A stretch of DNA of 64,000 nucleotides. Source: Paraburkholderia translucens. Its GTDB lineage: Bacteria > Pseudomonadota > Gammaproteobacteria > Burkholderiales > Burkholderiaceae. Position 1 is the stretch's first letter. Every line of letters starts with the position of its first letter. The translations under genes and the position numbers were made by a program. This document shows, piece after piece, positions 9,236 to 17,129 of the stretch. The stretch spans positions 62,001 to 126,000 of the forward strand of contig NZ_JAJITC010000010.1 in assembly GCF_020881035.1 (NCBI RefSeq). Direction: 5' to 3'. The notes under the pieces were generated by a model that searched no databases, had not been told where the DNA came from, and saw nothing but the letters and a program-made list of their open reading frames with translations.

Positions 9236-9363
9236 ACAGCTCACGCATCGGGGAAGTCAGCGCGAGGCGCCAACTATGTCAACACACAACGTGTCGACTA
9301 CAATGACCAGGTTGCTACGGCATCCTACCGGTTAAACCTGGCGCCCCCGATGAACGCAGCGGA

Positions 9364-9549
9364 ACGTATCGACGAGCCGATCGCAAGTGGGTGGGCAGCC
9401 CGGTCTGGTCGCGCAACGGCATGATCGCGGTCGCCAATGCGCACAAAGGCAAGGTCAAGCTGACCTTGCCGAAGAGGAACACACGCGGCGCGCAATCGAA
9501 AGCCCATAGAAAGAAAATGTCCGGTCAGGCGGAGGCCGGCGTGGCCTGA
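9364..9549 (+). pseudogene. DUF1801-family gene remnant
   Basis: In frame with a TGA at 9547-9549 the translation contains 'RKWVGSPVWSRNGMIAVA' and 'HKGKVKLTLPKR', close to the core of DUF1801 (YdhG-like) proteins ('W-x-G-x-PVW-s-x-x-G-i-i ... K-x-x-VKLTF'). No start codon is available: upstream the frame reaches a TGA at 9304, and the N-terminal half of the family is missing. I see no other gene in the stretch 9236-9788; it also holds the AT-rich palindrome described separately. Confidence 0.5.
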
Positions 9550-9640
9550 AGCCGTCAAGCTCCGCTCGCCCGGCTTCCGCGCCGGCCCTCGCCACATTGG
9601 CATATCCGGCGACTCCATACCAAAACTGATATCTATATCG

Positions 9641-9656
9641 CCAAAAATATAATTGG
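9641..9656. promoter_or_regulatory. AT-rich palindrome, candidate operator upstream of L-arabonate dehydratase
   Basis: The 16 bases CCAAAAATATAATTGG match their reverse complement at 12 of 16 positions (CCAAwwATATwwTTGG). They sit in an AT-rich island, unusual for this GC-rich region, about 133 bp before the ATG at 9789 and between two GATATC words (9629 and 9661). This looks like a dimer-binding site, but no regulator gene adjoins it, so the binding protein is unknown. Confidence 0.4.
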
Positions 9657-9788
9657 AAAGATATCGGCCCGCTCCATACACTTCACCATCCCAGGGCATT
9701 GAACGACAGCTTTGCGCGGTAGCGCGAGGCGTGCCGTTTCAGGCAAATCGGCCGGTGAGGGTCCCGGCACAAGCATCAAGGACCTAGC

Positions 9789-11522
9789 ATGTCGGAAAAA
9801 AAGCGGAAACTACGCTCGGCCGAGTGGTTTGGCACGGCTGACAAGAACGGCTTCATGTATCGAAGCTGGATGAAGAATCAGGGCATTCCCGATCACGAGT
9901 TCGACGGCCGTCCCATGATCGGCATCTGCAACACGTGGTCCGAGCTGACCCCGTGCAACGCGCACTTTCGCAAGCTCGCCGAGCACGTGAAGCGCGGCGT
10001 CTATGAAGCGGGCGGCTTTCCGGTCGAATTCCCGGTGTTTTCGAACGGCGAATCGAATCTGCGTCCAACCGCGATGCTCACGCGCAATCTCGCGGCGATG
10101 GACGTCGAGGAGGCGATCCGCGGCAATCCGATCGACGCGGTCGTGTTGCTGACCGGCTGCGACAAGACGACCCCCGCGCTGCTGATGGGCGCGGCGAGCT
10201 GCGACGTGCCGGCGATCGTCGTGACCGGCGGACCGATGCTGAACGGCAAGCTCGACGGCAAGAACATCGGCTCGGGCACCGCGGTGTGGCAGCTGCACGA
10301 GTCGCTGAAGGCCGGCGAGATCGACCTGCATCAGTTTCTGTCGGCCGAGGCGGGCATGTCGCGCTCGGCGGGCACCTGCAACACGATGGGCACCGCATCG
10401 ACGATGGCCTGCATGGCCGAGGCGCTCGGTACGTCGCTGCCGCATAACGCGGCGATTCCCGCGGTCGATTCGCGCCGCTACGTGCTCGCGCATATGTCGG
10501 GAATGCGGATCGTCCAGATGGCGCTGGAGGACCTGAAGCTCTCGAAGATCCTGACGCGCGAGGCGTTCCTGAACGCGATTCGCGTCAATGCGGCGATCGG
10601 CGGCTCGACCAATGCGGTGATTCATCTGAAGGCGATCGCTGGACGCATCGGTGTCGATCTCGAACTCGACGACTGGGTGCGCATCGGCCGTGACACGCCG
10701 ACGATCGTCGACCTGATGCCGTCGGGCCGCTTCCTGATGGAAGAGTTCTATTACGCGGGCGGCCTGCCGGCCGTGCTGCGCCGGCTCGGCGAAGCGAACC
10801 TGCTGCCGCATCCGGGCGCGTTGACGGTCAACGGCAAGTCGCTGTGGGACAACGTGAAGGACGCGCCCAACACCAACGACGAAGTGATCCGTCCGCTTGA
10901 CAGGCCACTCGTCGCTGACGGCGGCATTCGCGTGCTGCGCGGTAATCTCGCGCCGCGCGGCGCGGTGCTCAAGCCGTCGGCGGCGACGCCCGGCTTGCTC
11001 AAGCATCGCGGACGCGCGGTCGTGTTCGAGAACCTGGAGCACTACAAGGAGCGCATCGTCGACGAAACGCTCGACGTCGACGCGAATTCGGTGCTCGTGA
11101 TGAAGAACTGCGGGCCGAAGGGTTATCCGGGCATGGCCGAAGTCGGCAACATGGGCCTGCCGCCGAAGCTGCTGAAGCAGGGCGTGAAGGACATGGTGCG
11201 CATTTCCGACGCGCGCATGAGCGGCACCGCATACGGCACGGTGGTGCTGCACGTGACGCCGGAAGCCGCGGCCGGCGGTCCGCTCGCCGCGGTACAGGAC
11301 GGCGACTGGATCGAGCTCGATTGCGACGCGGGCACGCTGCATCTCGACATCAGCGATGCGGAACTCGCGCGCCGCCTCGCGCAGCATGCGCCGCCGCCCC
11401 GGCCGGAAGGCGGCGGCTACCGGCACCTCTATATCGATCATGTGCTGCAGGCCGATGAGGGCTGCGACCTCGACTTCCTTGTCGGGTGTCGCGGGTCAGC
11501 GGTGCCGCGTCATTCGCATTGA
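9789..11522 (+). CDS. L-arabonate dehydratase (IlvD/Edd family)
   Basis: A 577-residue dehydratase. It converts L-arabonate to 2-dehydro-3-deoxy-L-arabonate in the non-phosphorylating L-arabinose route. The start 'RSAEWFGTADKNGFMYRSW' and the C-terminus 'HVLQADEGCDLDFLVG' follow the Azospirillum-type enzyme closely. Iron-sulfur ligands are in 'TGCDKTTPA' and 'AGTCNTMGTAST'; 'SDARMSGTAYG' is the conserved C-terminal active-site motif. AAGGA lies before the ATG. The other arabinose genes are not in the window, so it may work with genes elsewhere; activity on related acids such as D-fuconate is possible. Confidence 0.9.
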   Translation: MSEKKRKLRSAEWFGTADKNGFMYRSWMKNQGIPDHEFDGRPMIGICNTWSELTPCNAHFRKLAEHVKRGVYEAGGFPVEFPVFSNGESNLRPTAMLTRNLAAMDVEEAIRGNPIDAVVLLTGCDKTTPALLMGAASCDVPAIVVTGGPMLNGKLDGKNIGSGTAVWQLHESLKAGEIDLHQFLSAEAGMSRSAGTCNTMGTASTMACMAEALGTSLPHNAAIPAVDSRRYVLAHMSGMRIVQMALEDLKLSKILTREAFLNAIRVNAAIGGSTNAVIHLKAIAGRIGVDLELDDWVRIGRDTPTIVDLMPSGRFLMEEFYYAGGLPAVLRRLGEANLLPHPGALTVNGKSLWDNVKDAPNTNDEVIRPLDRPLVADGGIRVLRGNLAPRGAVLKPSAATPGLLKHRGRAVVFENLEHYKERIVDETLDVDANSVLVMKNCGPKGYPGMAEVGNMGLPPKLLKQGVKDMVRISDARMSGTAYGTVVLHVTPEAAAGGPLAAVQDGDWIELDCDAGTLHLDISDAELARRLAQHAPPPRPEGGGYRHLYIDHVLQADEGCDLDFLVGCRGSAVPRHSH

Positions 11523-11540
11523 CGGGTTCCGCCAGGTGAG

Positions 11541-11571
11541 GAACGGCCGCTTGAGCGTAAGCGGGGTGTTC
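11541..11571. terminator. possible bidirectional hairpin between convergent genes
   Basis: CCGCTT (11547-11552) pairs with AAGCGG (11559-11564) around a 6-base loop, and the flanking GAAC/GTTC can extend the stem across a small internal loop. It lies between the ends of the dehydratase (+) and the porin (-). There is no clear T-run on either side, so intrinsic termination is doubtful. Confidence 0.3.
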
Positions 11572-11590
11572 CCCACCGCGAACCGTCTGC

Positions 11591-12769
11591 TTAGAACTTG
11601 TGACGCAGACCGACACGGAACGCGAGCTGGTTGTCGGCACCGACGCCCGACGTGCTGAAGTAGCTCGTGCTCGAACCGATCTGTGCCTGCAGATCCTGCG
11701 TGCCGTTGCGGCCCGACGCGATCTGGTAGATACCCAGCACGTACACGTCCGTGCGCTTGGACAGCGCGTAGTCGCCGCTCAGGTTCACCTGGTTCCAGTG
11801 ACCGACGTTCGCGCCGCTCAGGTGCATGTACGTGTAGCCCGCGCCTGCCGTGATAGCCGGCGTGAACGCGTACTTCGCGCCTGCTTCGTAGGCGGCGAAC
11901 GTCGTCGATCCGCCCGAGATCGGTGCGAGGCGCGTGTTCGTGTACAGGGCCCACAGCAGCGCCGGACCAAACGCGTAACGGCCGCCGACGCCGACCGTGC
12001 GCAGATCCTGGATCTGCGTGGTGCCGGGCGTCGGGAAGGAGACGTTAGCCAACGACGTCGAGAAGGCCGGCGTCGCCTGGCCGGGGTAACGGATGTCCGT
12101 GTATGCCACGCCGAGACCGAACGGGCCGTTCGCGTAGTTCGCGCCGAAGCTGTAAGCGCGCGACGAACCCGCCACCGGGGCAGCCGCCGTGCCCGTGCCC
12201 GGCGAGCCGGCGAAGGCGCCCGCCGTGTTCGAGAAGCCGTACATCGCGCCGAAGGTCAGGCCAGCGAAGTTCGCGCTGCTGTATTTGACCGAGTTGTTGA
12301 TACGGCTCGACGTGAGCTGGTCGACGTCGTTGATGTGGTAGGCGTAGTTGCCCGCGACGGTCAGGCCGCCGGTCGCGTAGTTGGAGCCGAGGTACTCGGT
12401 CGAGAACGAGTACTGGCGGCCGAACGTCAGCGAGCCGATGTCGTTCTGCGAGAGGCCGACGTATGCCTGGCGGCCGAACATCGCGCCGCCCTGGCCGGCG
12501 GCGCCGTTCGCGCTGCTGAAGCCGTTTTCCAACTGGAACAGCGCCTTCAGGCCGTTACCGAGATCTTCCGTGCCACGCAGACCCCAACGGCTGCCCTGCG
12601 CGACGCCGTCGTCGAACTTGGTCAGGCTGGCGTGGCCGGTGGACGTTTTCGAGTTGTTCACGTAGCTGATACCCGCATCGATCAGGCCATACAGCGTGAC
12701 GCTGCTTTGTGCGTGCGCGGCGGTGGCGAAGACGGCAAACGTAGCGGCGGTCAGAATTTTTTTCTTCAA
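11591..12769 (-). CDS. outer-membrane porin (Gram-negative, OmpC-like trimeric family)
   Basis: A 392-residue porin with signal peptide 'KKKILTAATFAVFATAAHA', the mature start 'QSSVTLYGLIDAG', the loop motif 'SRWGLRGTEDLGNGLKALFQ', and C-terminal 'GLRHKF'. The start is most likely the TTG at 12769: GGAGA lies eight bases before it and the signal peptide then begins directly with lysines. The ATG at 12805 would add an unlikely Arg-rich stretch. It is convergent with the L-arabonate dehydratase and paralogous to the porin at 7673. Confidence 0.92.
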   Translation of the reverse strand: MKKKILTAATFAVFATAAHAQSSVTLYGLIDAGISYVNNSKTSTGHASLTKFDDGVAQGSRWGLRGTEDLGNGLKALFQLENGFSSANGAAGQGGAMFGRQAYVGLSQNDIGSLTFGRQYSFSTEYLGSNYATGGLTVAGNYAYHINDVDQLTSSRINNSVKYSSANFAGLTFGAMYGFSNTAGAFAGSPGTGTAAAPVAGSSRAYSFGANYANGPFGLGVAYTDIRYPGQATPAFSTSLANVSFPTPGTTQIQDLRTVGVGGRYAFGPALLWALYTNTRLAPISGGSTTFAAYEAGAKYAFTPAITAGAGYTYMHLSGANVGHWNQVNLSGDYALSKRTDVYVLGIYQIASGRNGTQDLQAQIGSSTSYFSTSGVGADNQLAFRVGLRHKF

Positions 12770-13087
12770 GGTACTTCTCCGGTTAGCGAATTTGAGCGAT
12801 CGCAACGCGCTGCTCTGCGGCAGTGTCGCGCGACGGCCCGCAATTTAAGGGAACGCTGAGTAAGCTATGTGACAGTGAAAACATTTTTCCGCGGTGTCGT
12901 GCGGGCGCGACACGTGGGAGCGGACCGGAGGCGGGACGAGTCGATTGACCCGAAGGTGGGCGGGGACGCGCGGCGGCGGATCGCCCGCCGGGCGGCAGGC
13001 GATCGACTACTTCAACTGGTAGGTGCGCTGAAAATGCAGTTACATGACCGGCTGCGACAGGATCGATCGTCGCAGCGGCTTGGGCGG
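12770..13087. other. intergenic region upstream of the porin
   Basis: This stretch holds no convincing gene. It must carry the promoter of the reverse-strand porin, but I see no clear -35/-10 pair. Near its right end GCTGCGAC (13051-13058) and GTCGCAGC (13069-13076) form a perfect 8-bp inverted repeat just past the stop of the deacylase gene. It could act as a terminator hairpin, though no T-run follows. Confidence 0.5.
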
Positions 13088-14203
13088 TCAGTTACTCAAC
13101 AACGAGCCGCTGCGGAACGGCGTCGCGCCGGCGATGCGGGCGAACTCGAGTCCGGCCGTCGCGAAGCGCGCCAGACGCCGGGCATACAGCACGCCGGCCA
13201 CGGTGTTCTTGATCGTGACGACGCGATCGGTCAACGGATCGACGATGTCCGCGATTTCGTGGCCCACGTCCACCCACGAACCGACTTCACAGCGATACAC
13301 GAGCACGCCGCTGATCGGCGCAACGAGCGGCTCGGCGCCCGCGAGCGGCGTCGCCGCGAATTCGAGCGGCGGCAGCGGGGCCGGCTCGCCGTCGACCACG
13401 CCGCGCGAAGTCAGATATTCGATGATCGCCTGCGCGTCTTTTTCCGCGTATTCGTATGAGACGTCGCGCTGACCGCGCAGCTCGATCGTGACCGAGATCC
13501 CGCCGTTCGGAATCGGGAAGCGCTCGCCGAAGCGGCCGCGCAGATCCGACCAGCAGAAGCTGTGGATCTCGTCGAACGGATTACCGACCGAGTTCAGCGC
13601 GAGCAGCGACGCCTTCGCGTCCAGATAACGCGCGAGCGGCTCGACTTCGGGCCACAGATCCGGATTCGTATACAGATGCATCGCGGCTTCCCAGTCGCAA
13701 TGCAGATCGAGCACGACATCGGCATCGTACGAGAGCTTTTGCAGCGCGAGGCGTTGCGACGCCAGTTCGGTGGTCGGCTGCTGCGCGTCGAGCGCTTCGC
13801 GCATCGCGCTGCGGATCGCCGCGCGGTTCGCGTCGATGTCGCCGCCCAGGCGCGACTCGATGACCGGCAGCACCAGCTCGGCAAGGTCGTAGAAGTTGCG
13901 GTTGAAGTTTTGCGCGCTGCCGGTTTCGAAGCGGCCGAGCATCTGGCCGAGCAGGTGCTGGTTCAGGCCGATCGGATTCGGCACCGGCACGATCACGACT
14001 TCGCCGCGCAGCTTGCCCGCGGCTTCGAGCGCGGCCAGCTTGCGGCGCAGCGACCACGACACCAGCATGCCGGGCAGTTCGTCCGCGTGCAGCGACGACT
14101 GGATATAGATCTTCTGTCCGCCGCCGGGACCGTAGTGGAAACTCGTCAGTTCGCGGGCGGTGCCAAGCGACGGGGCAATCAGCGAATGGGTCTGGGTTTG
14201 CAT
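13088..14203 (-). CDS. succinylglutamate desuccinylase/aspartoacylase (AstE/AspA)-like deacylase
   Basis: A 371-residue zinc carboxypeptidase-like protein. The metal-binding motif H-x-x-E appears in 'SLHADELPG', and the third ligand is in 'VLDLHCDWEAAMH'. 'NPIGLNQ' and 'NFNRNF' are typical of the AstE/AspA family. The C-terminal part ('APISGVLVYRCEVGSWVDVG') resembles a lipoyl/barrel-sandwich hybrid fold, common in this subgroup. The ATG at 14203 is the first with family sequence behind it. It lies downstream of an amino-acid-binding protein on the same strand but beyond a terminator; a role in amino-acid or N-acyl amino acid use is inferred. Confidence 0.8.
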   Translation of the reverse strand: MQTQTHSLIAPSLGTARELTSFHYGPGGGQKIYIQSSLHADELPGMLVSWSLRRKLAALEAAGKLRGEVVIVPVPNPIGLNQHLLGQMLGRFETGSAQNFNRNFYDLAELVLPVIESRLGGDIDANRAAIRSAMREALDAQQPTTELASQRLALQKLSYDADVVLDLHCDWEAAMHLYTNPDLWPEVEPLARYLDAKASLLALNSVGNPFDEIHSFCWSDLRGRFGERFPIPNGGISVTIELRGQRDVSYEYAEKDAQAIIEYLTSRGVVDGEPAPLPPLEFAATPLAGAEPLVAPISGVLVYRCEVGSWVDVGHEIADIVDPLTDRVVTIKNTVAGVLYARRLARFATAGLEFARIAGATPFRSGSLLSN

Positions 14204-14395
14204 GGTTTTAGCTTCGCGGCTCGTCCGGAGCAGCCGCGCTAGGTAGTTGATTGCAAGGGGAAAGATGTGTGCCGCTGCGCGCGGGGGAGTGCGTGCGCGG
14301 GCTGCGGCGACCTGTCGCACGCAGGTCGCGTTTCGCACGATCTTAGCCGATCTGCCACGCGACGTGGCTTTATGTGGCTGGACGTGGCCGCGCAA

Positions 14396-14427
14396 AACAA
14401 AACGGGCTCCGCATTGCGGAGCCCGTT
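14396..14427 (-). terminator. Rho-independent terminator of the binding-protein gene
   Basis: A perfect 12-bp stem, AACGGGCTCCGC (14401-14412) and GCGGAGCCCGTT (14416-14427), encloses a 3-base loop. Read on the reverse strand it follows the stop at 14472 by about 45 bases and is trailed by TTGTTTTG, so it terminates the ArgT-like gene before the deacylase gene. Confidence 0.85.
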
Positions 14428-14471
14428 GGGCGTACAACCGGCCGGCGCGCCGTGCGGCGCGCGTGGGCGAT

Positions 14472-15254
14472 TTAGCTGCCGTACACGTCGAAGTCGAAGT
14501 ACTTCTTCTCGATCTTCTTGTAGGTGCCGTCCTTGATCATGTCGGCGATTGCCTTGTCGACCTTCGCCTTCAGATCGGTGTCTTCCTTGCGCATGCCGAT
14601 GCCGGCGCCGCTGCCGAGGATCTTCGGATCGTCGAGGTCCTTGCCGACGAACGTGAAGCCCTTGCCGCGCGGCGTCTTCAGGAAGCCCTGATCAGCCTGC
14701 ACCGCGTCTTGCAGCGCTGCGTCCAGACGGCCCGAGATCAGGTCGGCGTAGACCTGGTCCTGGTTCTGGTACGGCACGATTTTCGCGCCCGCCGGTTCCC
14801 AGTACGTCTTCGCGTAGGTTTCCTGAATCGTGCCCTGTTCGACGCCCACCGTCTTGCCCTTCAGCGATTCGGCGGTCGGCAGGATGCCCGAGCCCTGCTT
14901 CGCGACGAGGCGGGTCGGCGTGTTGAACAGCTTCGACGAGAAGGCGATCTGTTCGGCGCGTTGCGGCGTCATCGACATCGACGACAGCACGCCGTCGAAC
15001 TTCTTCGCTTTGAGTGCCGGGATCATGCCGTCGAAGTCGTTCTCCACCCACACGCACTTCGCACCCACGCGCTTGCAGATTTCATTGCCGAGGTCGATAT
15101 CGAAGCCGACGAGCTTGCCGTCCGCGCCTTTCGACTCGAACGGGGGATAGCTGGCGTCAACACCAAAACGGATCGTCGACCAATCTTTAGCGTGTGCGCC
15201 AATCGAGACGGTGGCAAGCAGAGCGACCGTCAAAGCCGCTAGCAGTTTCTTCAC
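14472..15254 (-). CDS. periplasmic amino-acid-binding protein of an ABC transporter (lysine/arginine/ornithine type)
   Basis: The 260-residue product has a signal peptide ending 'GAHA', then 'IRFGVDASYPPFESKG', 'LVGFDIDLGNEIC', and 'FDGMIPALKAKKFDGVLSSMSMT', the ligand-binding core of ArgT/HisJ-like family 3 solute-binding proteins. Arg in 'TPQRAEQIAFS' is where the ligand carboxylate is held. Its length matches HisJ (260). No permease or ATPase genes are adjacent in the window. The terminator at 14396-14427 makes it a single-gene transcript, unless genes to the right belong to it, which they do not. Confidence 0.9.
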   Translation of the reverse strand: MKKLLAALTVALLATVSIGAHAKDWSTIRFGVDASYPPFESKGADGKLVGFDIDLGNEICKRVGAKCVWVENDFDGMIPALKAKKFDGVLSSMSMTPQRAEQIAFSSKLFNTPTRLVAKQGSGILPTAESLKGKTVGVEQGTIQETYAKTYWEPAGAKIVPYQNQDQVYADLISGRLDAALQDAVQADQGFLKTPRGKGFTFVGKDLDDPKILGSGAGIGMRKEDTDLKAKVDKAIADMIKDGTYKKIEKKYFDFDVYGS

Positions 15255-15902
15255 TGTTGTTACTCCTCGGTGTAGTTCAATTACGCCCTCGGCGGTTGTG
15301 CCGCCCCGGGACGCCCGGCGCGACTCACGGCAGGGCTTTCAGTCAGATTGCAAGCCGGGGTGGCCTGCAATGCGCGCCAAGCTTATCAGTTCAAAAATAT
15401 CGGGATGCTAGTAAAACACCGGATGACGCAGGAGGAGGCTCTCTACAGCAACGCTTGCGCGCAAGCCGGCGTGACCGGATCGTACACTGTCGGCGAGGTT
15501 TGCGTAACGCGGGTGTAACGAACTAGCGCTAATACGATGGCCGGGCGAGTGCAATCGACTCGCATTTGCAGCGATTTTCCCGGGAATTTGCCGACAGCCG
15601 GTTTGAAAGGCGGTTCGATCGCTGGCGCACCATTAAAGGTTACGCATAAATTTGCCGTTAATTGACAACGATGTCGAGACTATTGCATGAGATGTCAATG
15701 CCAGAGCCCGGTTTTTTTGCCGCCATTTTGAACCGGTGCAAAAACGAAGTTTTTGGCGCTATCATCGATCCTCCCTGCGCGGGAAGCCCACGTCGGCGCA
15801 GGCGGGAATCGCGTTGCTACACGTCGTCGAACAGCTGTCAAGATTTAAATGCCGCGCATTTGCGCTCGCTCAAAAAAGCCTTTCTGCTCAACGGTGTTAT
15901 TC
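15255..15902. other. long intergenic region between divergent binding-protein genes
   Basis: About 650 bases with no convincing gene, on either strand, between the ArgT-like gene (-) and the PotD-like gene (+). Both promoters must lie here. Visible structure: a hairpin with arms TTGCA/TGCAA around 15348-15370, and GCGAGT (15545-15550) paired with ACTCGC (15558-15563). The right half is unusually AT-rich for the window. I do not recognise a known riboswitch. Confidence 0.5.
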
Positions 15903-17129
15903 ATGCACGCGAAGTTCATGGCGGATCAAACGGGCCGTTGTAAGCAGGCATTTAAGCGACAAATCGCGAGCGCTGGCGTGCGAACGCGCGCGGCTTTATT
16001 GCAGCGCCTTTTTGTTGGCGCGTTTTTGCCGAGCGATTCATACGGATTTTCGGTGATTGGCGCCGCCGCATTGGGGTCTGCGATTCTTTCCGGGCTTTTG
16101 CCTTTTCTGATTGCGCTAGTCCTGTGCACGGGTTTCGGCGCGACGACGCCCGCCGTGGCCGCCGATAAGGTGCTGCGCGTGCTCGCATGGCCCGGCTACG
16201 CGGACCCGGACGTCGTCAAGGAATTCGAAGCACGCTACGACGCGAAGGTCGAGGTCACGCTCGTCGATTCCGATGAAGCACTGTGGGCGCAGGTGCACAG
16301 CAAGGACACGCCGCCGTTCGACGTGCTCGCCGCCAATACCGCCGAAATCCGCCGCTATGCCGAGGCGAATCTGCTTGCACCGCTCGATCTCGCGAGTCTG
16401 CCGAACACGAAGAAGCAGTTGCCGCGTTTTCGGGCGCTCGGCTCGATCGACGGCCTGACGTCGGCGGGCAAGGTGTACGCGATTCCTTTCACGTACTCGT
16501 CGATGGGGCTCATCTACGATCGCCGGCAGATCCCGGTCGCGCCGCGCTCAATGCTCGAACTGTGGAACCCGCGCTATCGGGGCAAGGTGCTCGACTTCAA
16601 CAGCGCGCAGCACAACTTTTCGTTCACCGCGCTCGCGCTCGGCTATCCCCATCCGTTTCAACTCGACGCCGCGCAGATGCGCGCGGTTGCGCACAAGCTC
16701 GTCGATCTGCGCCGCAACCTGCTGACCTATTACACGCTGCCGGAGGAGGCGACCGCGTTCTTCATCCAGCACAAGGCCGCGCTGATGTTCGGCAACTACG
16801 GTACGCAGCAGGTGGAGTTGCTGCGCCGCGCGGGCGCGGATGTCGGCTACGTGATTCCGGACGAGGGCGCGCTGGCATGGCTCGATTGCTGGTCGATGAC
16901 GCGCGCGGCGAGCGACAAGCCGCTCGCGCTCGCCTGGATCAACTACATGCTCGAACCGGCCGTGAGCGCATTGCTCACGCAGCGCCAGGGACTCGCGAAC
17001 ACGCTGACCGAGCCTGCGGAAGGCAGCGCCAACGCGCATATCGTCTGGATCGGTCCGGTCGAGGATATCGACCGCCGAGAGAAGCTGTGGGTGCGGATCG
17101 TGTCGGGCGACCGTTCGGAGCGCTTCTGA
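15903..17129 (+). CDS. PotD/PotF-like periplasmic solute-binding protein (polyamine-binding family)
   Basis: From the ATG at 15903 the product has 408 residues; Met at 15918 is an equal alternative, and neither has a good ribosome site. A hydrophobic stretch ('GLLPFLIALVLCTGFG') precedes a likely signal cleavage at 'AVAADKVLRVLAWPGY'. The mature part has the polyamine-binding-family features 'ADPDVVKEFEARYDAKVEV', 'SSMGLIYDRRQI', 'YYTLPEEATAFFIQHKAALMFGNYG' and 'SDKPLALAWINYMLEP'. There are no permease or ATPase genes beside it. Instead its stop overlaps the start of a membrane diguanylate cyclase (TGATG), which suggests a sensory rather than a transport role. Confidence 0.85.
   Translation: MHAKFMADQTGRCKQAFKRQIASAGVRTRAALLQRLFVGAFLPSDSYGFSVIGAAALGSAILSGLLPFLIALVLCTGFGATTPAVAADKVLRVLAWPGYADPDVVKEFEARYDAKVEVTLVDSDEALWAQVHSKDTPPFDVLAANTAEIRRYAEANLLAPLDLASLPNTKKQLPRFRALGSIDGLTSAGKVYAIPFTYSSMGLIYDRRQIPVAPRSMLELWNPRYRGKVLDFNSAQHNFSFTALALGYPHPFQLDAAQMRAVAHKLVDLRRNLLTYYTLPEEATAFFIQHKAALMFGNYGTQQVELLRRAGADVGYVIPDEGALAWLDCWSMTRAASDKPLALAWINYMLEPAVSALLTQRQGLANTLTEPAEGSANAHIVWIGPVEDIDRREKLWVRIVSGDRSERF

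Noticed and set aside
13051..13076. Inverted repeat GCTGCGAC/GTCGCAGC as a firm terminator
   Set aside because: The stem is only 8 bp with a 10-base loop and no T-run, so it was mentioned only in the intergenic entry.
15662..15690. TTGACA at 15662 as a promoter of the PotD-like gene
   Set aside because: No acceptable -10 element lies 16-18 bases downstream, and the gene start is more than 200 bases away.
15714..15722. T-run (GGTTTTTTTGCC) as a terminator
   Set aside because: No stable GC-rich hairpin precedes it, and no gene on the forward strand ends nearby.
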